Shown here: positions 59,236 through 64,000 of the stretch, one piece after another
How positions within the stretch are numbered: position 1 is the first letter of the stretch
Layout: the number at the start of each line of letters is the position of its first letter
Source of the DNA: Erinaceus europaeus
Lineage: Eukaryota > Chordata > Mammalia > Eulipotyphla > Erinaceidae
Assembly: GCF_950295315.1 (NCBI RefSeq)
Contig: NC_080170.1
Span: 100,211,632 to 100,275,631 of the forward strand
DNA: 64,000 bases
Direction: 5' to 3'
Translations under genes and position numbers: made by a program
Notes under the pieces: generated by a model
Databases searched by the model: none
Told to the model about the DNA's origin: nothing
Seen by the model: the letters and a program-made list of their open reading frames with translations, nothing else

Positions 59236-59564
59236 AGTGCCAGTGCGACATTATGTGTCAACAGGAATATAATAACTCGAGATATGATAAACCAGTGTGT
59301 CTTCACTCTTTTGAGAAGAGAGGTTCTAAGTTATGCAAGTAATTGACAAAGCAAGGTCAGCAATGATACTGGAAATCCAAACAGATGAGACTATTCCTGT
59401 AAAGTTAATTAGGAGAAAAAGATAAATAGACTAAATATCCTCACCAATGCCAGAACGGTAAGATATGTTAAAATAAATAATGTATAAAATTATTTTCTAT
59501 AAAAACTTAATCACATAATCAGTAATATGTTTCATAGCTCTAAAGTAATATTTATCTTTATTGC

Positions 59565-59755
59565 TTCTTAGTTCTTGCTACAAACTTATGAGATAGGTAC
59601 TGTAATTGTCCTATTTTATAGGTGAAAACATTGAAGTGAAGAGAGGCTAAAGCATGGTTTAAATCACTCACCTAGCAAGTGGTAGAGATGGCATCTGAAC
59701 ACAGGTAATTAATCTGACTTGAGAGTCTATGCTCATAAATCCACACTATCCTGTG
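59565..59755 (+). mobile_element. MIR SINE relic
   Basis: ACTTATGAGATAGGTACTGT, GTCCTATTTTATAGGTGAAA, AGTGAAGAGAGGCTAAAGCA and AGCAAGTGGTAGAGATGGCA follow the MIR consensus in order. The best MIR in the window. Confidence 0.85.
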
Positions 59756-60470
59756 TTTCTGTCTTCCTTTTTCACACATAATACATAAGACAGGAGAAGG
59801 AGATGAGTGGAACATTAACTCTGCCTAAAAAAGTTATCCCAAAGGAAACTGAATTTTAAACCAGCAGGGAGTAAATTCACACCAAGGTTATTTAGAAATG
59901 GTAAAACTAACATGTTTCTAGCAAAATTCAGTGGTATATTGTACAATTTGAGTTCACTCAAAAAATAAACATTTATTTCCTATATCTACTAATATTATAG
60001 AATTCTTTTTAACCTACATAACCTCAATAGATACCTTAAGTTTCTCCTGCTTTGTTTTTGCTTTAACCTTTGCCATAACTTGCCACTAAATTTAGAATGA
60101 AATTCAAATCCTTCCTACATTATTAAAATATAGCATTCAATTAGTCAATATGTAGCATCAAAATAACCTCACACAAGACATATGATGAGCAGGATTTTGT
60201 TTTTGCTTCAGAAGTCATGCTAGACATAGATATCACATTAAATAATAAAGTCATATAACATATATGGAAGTGGTTATACTTAAAGAGTTTCAGAGGAGCT
60301 AAAGTTAGCTTAAGAATAATAGTATGATGTTGCTTATTACATATTTACAGTCATAAATAAATTCATGTTTTAGAATAAAAACAAGACTAGCATCCTACTT
60401 AAATTAATTGTATTTCACTCTCTGTTTTACCCAAGGTTAGTTAAATTTGTTGATGATAAGCACTAATAAT
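59756..60470. other. Unique-looking AT-rich DNA
   Basis: No gene, SINE or LINE landmark recognised. Confidence 0.5.
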
Positions 60471-60482
60471 AAATTTACTGTG

Positions 60483-60708
60483 GGGAGTTGGGTGGTAGCA
60501 CAGTGGGTTGACTGCCCACCTGCAGGGGAGTCACTTCACAAGTGGTGAAGCAAGTTTTCAGGTGTCTTTCTCTCCCCCTCTCTGTCTTCCCCTCCTCTCT
60601 TCATTTCTCTCTGTCCTATCCAACAACAACAACATCAATAACAACAACAATAATATTAACTACAACACTAAAACAACAGGGGCAACAAAAAGGAATAAAT
60701 AAATATTT
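60483..60708 (+). mobile_element. Hedgehog tRNA-derived SINE with B-box deletion
   Basis: GGAGTTGGGTGGTAGCACAG and GTGGGTTGACTG are followed directly by CCCACCTGCAGGGG, so the B box and its surroundings are gone. The rest is normal young-type sequence to GGGGCAACAAAAAGG. Flanks share AAATTTACTGTG / AAATGTACTGTG. Confidence 0.9.
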
Positions 60709-60723
60709 TTTTAAATGTACTGT

Positions 60724-61420
60724 GATTTCACTATATCAATAGAATATGAATTTCTGAATGGGTTTCTGCCCTCAAAAGTTTTAATCAGAAGTACATTAGA
60801 TATACAGTAGTCATATTAACAACAGTAAAACTCATAGAAGCTAATTTTGGAGAATATTTTATGAATCCTGAGGTAATAAAAAGATTTATTAGGGGAAACT
60901 CATTCTAGCATCACAACTTATAGATTAGATATACCAAAAACTACCTTTTAGAGGCTAACTGATTATTTTGCCTATTGAGTCATATAGTCTGATAATTATG
61001 CAATGTATACACCGATTTGTGTTCTGGGTCTTTCTCCATCAATCATTGCCTCTGTTCTTAGGGAAATCGCACCATTTGCATTTCTCTCACATAAAGTGTT
61101 CAACTAGTAGTTGACTAAGATGACATGACTTTCAGCTTCGAAGAGTCAATGAAGTTTTAACAACTGCAAGAAAAAAACAGTAATAAATTCCTCCAGGGTT
61201 TTCTTTCTAAAATCATTTTCTTTATGAGATTTTAGGTTCTATTGTATCAGGAAGCTTTAGAGAGCTATTCTCTTCTTGCCCTCTCCTTGACAATCGATGA
61301 AGTGACAAATGTTCCATCTAAGAACACCCTCAAAGCTATCTTGTCATTTTATAAGAAATAACATCAACAAGAAAACTCATAGTCTAATCTCAATGGGTTT
61401 TAAAGAAGAGCAGCAACCTT
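60724..61420. other. Unique-looking AT-rich DNA
   Basis: No gene or repeat landmark recognised. Confidence 0.5.
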
Positions 61421-61423
61421 GTG

Positions 61424-61565
61424 GTCCAGGAGGTGGCACGGTGGATAAAGCCCTGACTCAAACAAGAATCCTGAGTTCAATCCCTGGCAGCACATGTACC
61501 AGAGTGATGTCTGGTTCTTTCTCTCTTCCTATCTTTCTCATGAATAAATAAAATACTTTAAAAAA
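61424..61565 (+). mobile_element. Minor hedgehog SINE type, well preserved
   Basis: CAGGAGGTGGCACGGTGGAT (A box), CTGAGTTCAATCCCTGGCAG (B box), CACATGTACCAGAGTGATGT, CTGGTTCTTTCTCTCTTCCT and CTCATGAATAAATAAAATA. Confidence 0.88.
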
Positions 61566-61629
61566 AAAGAGCATCAACCTTTCACTTTCAGATGGTTTTG
61601 TCCTTCCACATACGAACATGGAGATAGAT

Positions 61630-61840
61630 GTTGGACTTGGGAGGTGTTGCACCAGCCTTTCATGCCCAAGCTTCGTGAGCTCTCAGTTCTACATCCAGAA
61701 TCACAGTAAGCTAGAATTAGAGTCATGCTCTGATTTCCTTCATCACGCCATCATCTCTCTCTGTCTCCCCCCGCCCTCTCTCACTCACTCTCTCTCCCTC
61801 TCCCCCCTTCTCCCTCCCTCTCTCCCTCTCTCATTATAAC
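61630..61840 (+). mobile_element. Minor SINE type with (TC)n end (possible)
   Basis: TTGGGAGGTGTTGCACCAGC, TTTCATGCCCAAGC and CTACATCCAGAATCACAGTA, then a C/T-only tract at about 61757-61832. Confidence 0.5.
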
Positions 61841-61859
61841 AAGTTTTTAATATGAAATA

Positions 61860-62435
61860 ATTTTAAGATTACATAAAAAACACACAAATAAGTTGTTATT
61901 GGATTAACACTTTTATTTCTCCTTTTATTTCTACATTTCTGTTTGTCCAAAGAAGTAATAATCACAAATGAACAGCTGATAACTTAAAGCACCATTTTGC
62001 CAGACCTCAAGTCATTTTCAACATTGTTCTCATTAACATTCATTTATTTTTATGTTATTTGTTGAACTTTTTGAAGGGCCATAATTGTAACCTTTATGAC
62101 ATCACTCTGAGGAATACCCTGAAACAAAGAATAAAATACCTTTATGTTTTTAGTAAAATACTTTTAATAAAGATATTAATAAAATATCTTTGTTTTTAAA
62201 TGTGGAAAATGAAGCCATGTAGCTAAATATTATCCCTAATTATTACATATATGTTGTAGATAATATAAGATAGCTAAAAACAGCTCCTGAATAAATAGTA
62301 AGTAAGTCCAACTTAGCTACATACTAAAAATAAAATACTTTGAGGAAAAATAAAATGAATTTCATAAATATTTTTTCTACTTGCAACTACTTATATGTAG
62401 ACATATGCAAAAGCTTTACTTATATTTAAGCATTT
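61860..62435. other. Unique-looking AT-rich DNA
   Basis: No gene or repeat landmark recognised. Confidence 0.5.
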
Positions 62436-62439
62436 CTTT

Positions 62440-62960
62440 TTTATTTCTTTAATGGGAGATTAATGTTTTACAGTATACAGTAAATACAATAGCTTGTACA
62501 TGCATAACATTTATCATTTTTTCCACCTAGCAAAGCAACCCCCACTAGGTCCTCTGCCATCCTGTTCCAGGACCTGAACCCCCCGACCCCAACCCACCCA
62601 TTCACCCCAGAGTCTCAGTTCTGTTTAGTGTTTTCTCTTCTGATCTTGTTTTTCAACTTCTGCCTTTGAAGAAGATCATCCCATATTCATCCTTCTGTTT
62701 CTGACTTATTTCACTTAACAGGATTTCTTCAAACTCAGTCCAAGATGGGCTGAAAATGGTGAAATCACCATTTTTACTTGGAAAATGTCCAAAAATTCTA
62801 GTTTGCCTATCTCTTTATTTAGCTTCCTCATTTCTTTATTGATTTTCTTGCCTGGATGATCTGTCAAGTTCAGAAAGTAGGGTGTATAAGTCCTCTACTA
62901 TGACTGTGTTGCTGGTAATATATTGCTGTAGCTCTTTCAGTAGATGTTTGATGTATTTAG
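62440..62960 (-). mobile_element. L1 LINE, antisense: 3' UTR joined to inner ORF2
   Basis: T-rich start, TTAATGTTTTACAGTATACA, CATCCTGTTCCAGGACCTGA, CAACTTCTGCCTTTGAAGAA and CAGTCCAAGATGGGCTGAAA are the inverted 3' UTR. From about 62790, CTCATTTCTTTATTGATTTT, AGTCCTCTACTATGACTGTG and TTCAGTAGATGTTTGATGTA are inverted ORF2 from far inside, so an internal deletion has joined the two. Confidence 0.85.
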
Positions 62961-63194
62961 ACGGCAATATTTAAACATTTCAATTCACACTATATTGTCT
63001 CCGTTTTCTTTATTTAAAAAGACAATTCAAAGATTTCTCTAAGTGATGATTATACTAAATCCTTCTGCTGAAAATCAATAATTAAAAGAATAGAATTAAG
63101 GATTCATTATTCTCAACTTTCAATTAACAGTAGTACTAATGTTTTAAAGTGACTCATCAAAAGAAAGTTTGAGTTGAAGGCACTTAAAGTTCAA

Positions 63195-63332
63195 CTGAGA
63201 TTGTTGGATTTATATGTCTGAGGTTCCTAGCTCAATCCCTAGTGCTTACACACTGGTTCTTTCTCTCATTCTTTCTATCTTTCTCTTACGAAACACACTC
63301 TCATACCTAATAAATAAATAAATAATAAATAA
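63195..63332 (+). mobile_element. Minor SINE fragment
   Basis: GGATTTATATGTCTGAGGTT, CCTAGCTCAATCCCTAGTGC, CACTGGTTCTTTCTCTCATT and an (AAAT)n tail. Confidence 0.5.
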
Positions 63333-63334
63333 AT

Positions 63335-63500
63335 AAACACACATCCCCATATGAGACAATATGGGATCAAGTCCCATGTCCCCTCCAACAGGGAGTATCT
63401 TCACAAACAGTGAAGCAGTGATGTACATATCTTTTCTCCCTCTCTATCCCCTTTCCATCTCTATTTCTGTGTCTACCAACAAAAGAAAAAAAAGGTATAA
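63335..63500 (+). mobile_element. Hedgehog SINE, older type, 5'-truncated
   Basis: GATCAAGTCCCATGTCCCCT, CACAAACAGTGAAGCAGTGA and CTCTATCCCCTTTCCATCTC, then CAACAAAAGAAAAAAAAGG. Confidence 0.65.
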
Positions 63501-64000
63501 AATTAAGTTTCATTATAACAAAAATATCTCTGAGCCAAAGATTTATACAAAAGCAATCACCCAGCATCATGCAGTTACTAAAGGAACTACAGTGGTTATT
63601 TAGTTTAGTCCAAATAAGATACTTGTAGAAATATATAAATATGAATAGAACTTAGAGAAGAGCAGCTATTTGGATTTTGAAGAAATAAAAGTATTTCATT
63701 TTTTTCCTTTGCATTATATTTAAAATTTTAAATAAATGAATTTTTCTTGACTAAATGCAAGTATAAACAATAGGACAAACAAGTGTTTTGTGTTTAAGCT
63801 ATATGCATGGCCCTCTAGAGCATTGCTGATTACCATCAGAATGCTACATCTGACAGGCCCCAATGAAAAATACTAGTTTAAATTTGAAGAATTTTTGAAA
63901 TAACTACCATGCCAGGATACTAGTTTAATGGGTCAGTAAAATAATTTTTTCATGAAATAGGACAAGATGAGATACTACAGAATAAAACTAAATGACATCG

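Larger units (their letters stand above)
62961..64000. other. Window end, non-coding
   Basis: Apart from the two SINE pieces at 63195-63500 it looks unique. No gene was recognised up to the window edge. Confidence 0.5.

Overview
ORGANISM. This is mammalian nuclear DNA, almost certainly from a hedgehog (Erinaceus or a close relative). The window is AT-rich and saturated with short A-tailed retroposons. Their tRNA-like heads (cores such as GCAGCGGGTTAAGC and GGTTCGAGCCC), the CACCTGCAGG / GGTGAAGCAGGT block, the C/T-rich middle and the (CAA)n-type ends are those of hedgehog tRNA-derived SINEs. A Vingi-type non-LTR retrotransposon, a clade reported among mammals only from hedgehogs, supports the same assignment. 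There is no prokaryotic-style gene organisation, and nearly all long open frames are repeat or chance frames. GENE CONTENT. One cellular gene is present: ZPLD1 (zona pellucida-like domain containing 1, also called cupulin) on the minus strand. Eight coding exons can be read at 42599-42704, 28969-29189, 25398-25579, 23744-23816, 18066-18163, 16407-16487, 9716-9887 and 8013-8121. All have GT-AG borders and all splice phases agree. They join to 347 codons plus one base: signal peptide, the whole ZP module and the furin site. The last exon (juxtamembrane stretch, transmembrane helix, cytoplasmic tail) was not found and should lie beyond position 1. No 5' non-coding exon or promoter could be identified upstream of 42713. 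LAYOUT. 1-8012: distal part of a ZPLD1 intron with an old ERV-type LTR, SINEs and long microsatellites. 8013-29189: seven exons separated by introns of 1.6-6.5 kb that hold SINEs, an L1 with another L1 nested inside it in antisense, a mosaic L1 locus, a 206-bp perfect duplication and a 49-bp micro-insertion of the Vingi 3' end. 29190-42598: a 13.4-kb intron with many SINEs, an L2 and a repeat-poor block around 35.4-38.0 kb. 42599-42713: the start-codon exon. 42714-64000: upstream non-coding DNA with MIR/L2 relics, a 2.5-kb Vingi copy (49.87-52.38 kb), L1 ORF2 remains (55.2-57.2 kb) and three related copies of an unclassified A-tailed repeat (53.3-54.65, 57.2-58.2, 59.0-59.2 kb). HIGHLIGHTS. 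The most notable signal is the Vingi copy together with its tiny 3' offspring at 23.5 kb, which is bounded by an 11-bp target-site duplication. This shows that the family was mobilised in this germ line. The family is already described, so it is not a new system. Gene-family names and family lengths below come from memory of those families, not from a search; element boundaries are accurate to about 5-20 bases unless set by a target-site duplication.
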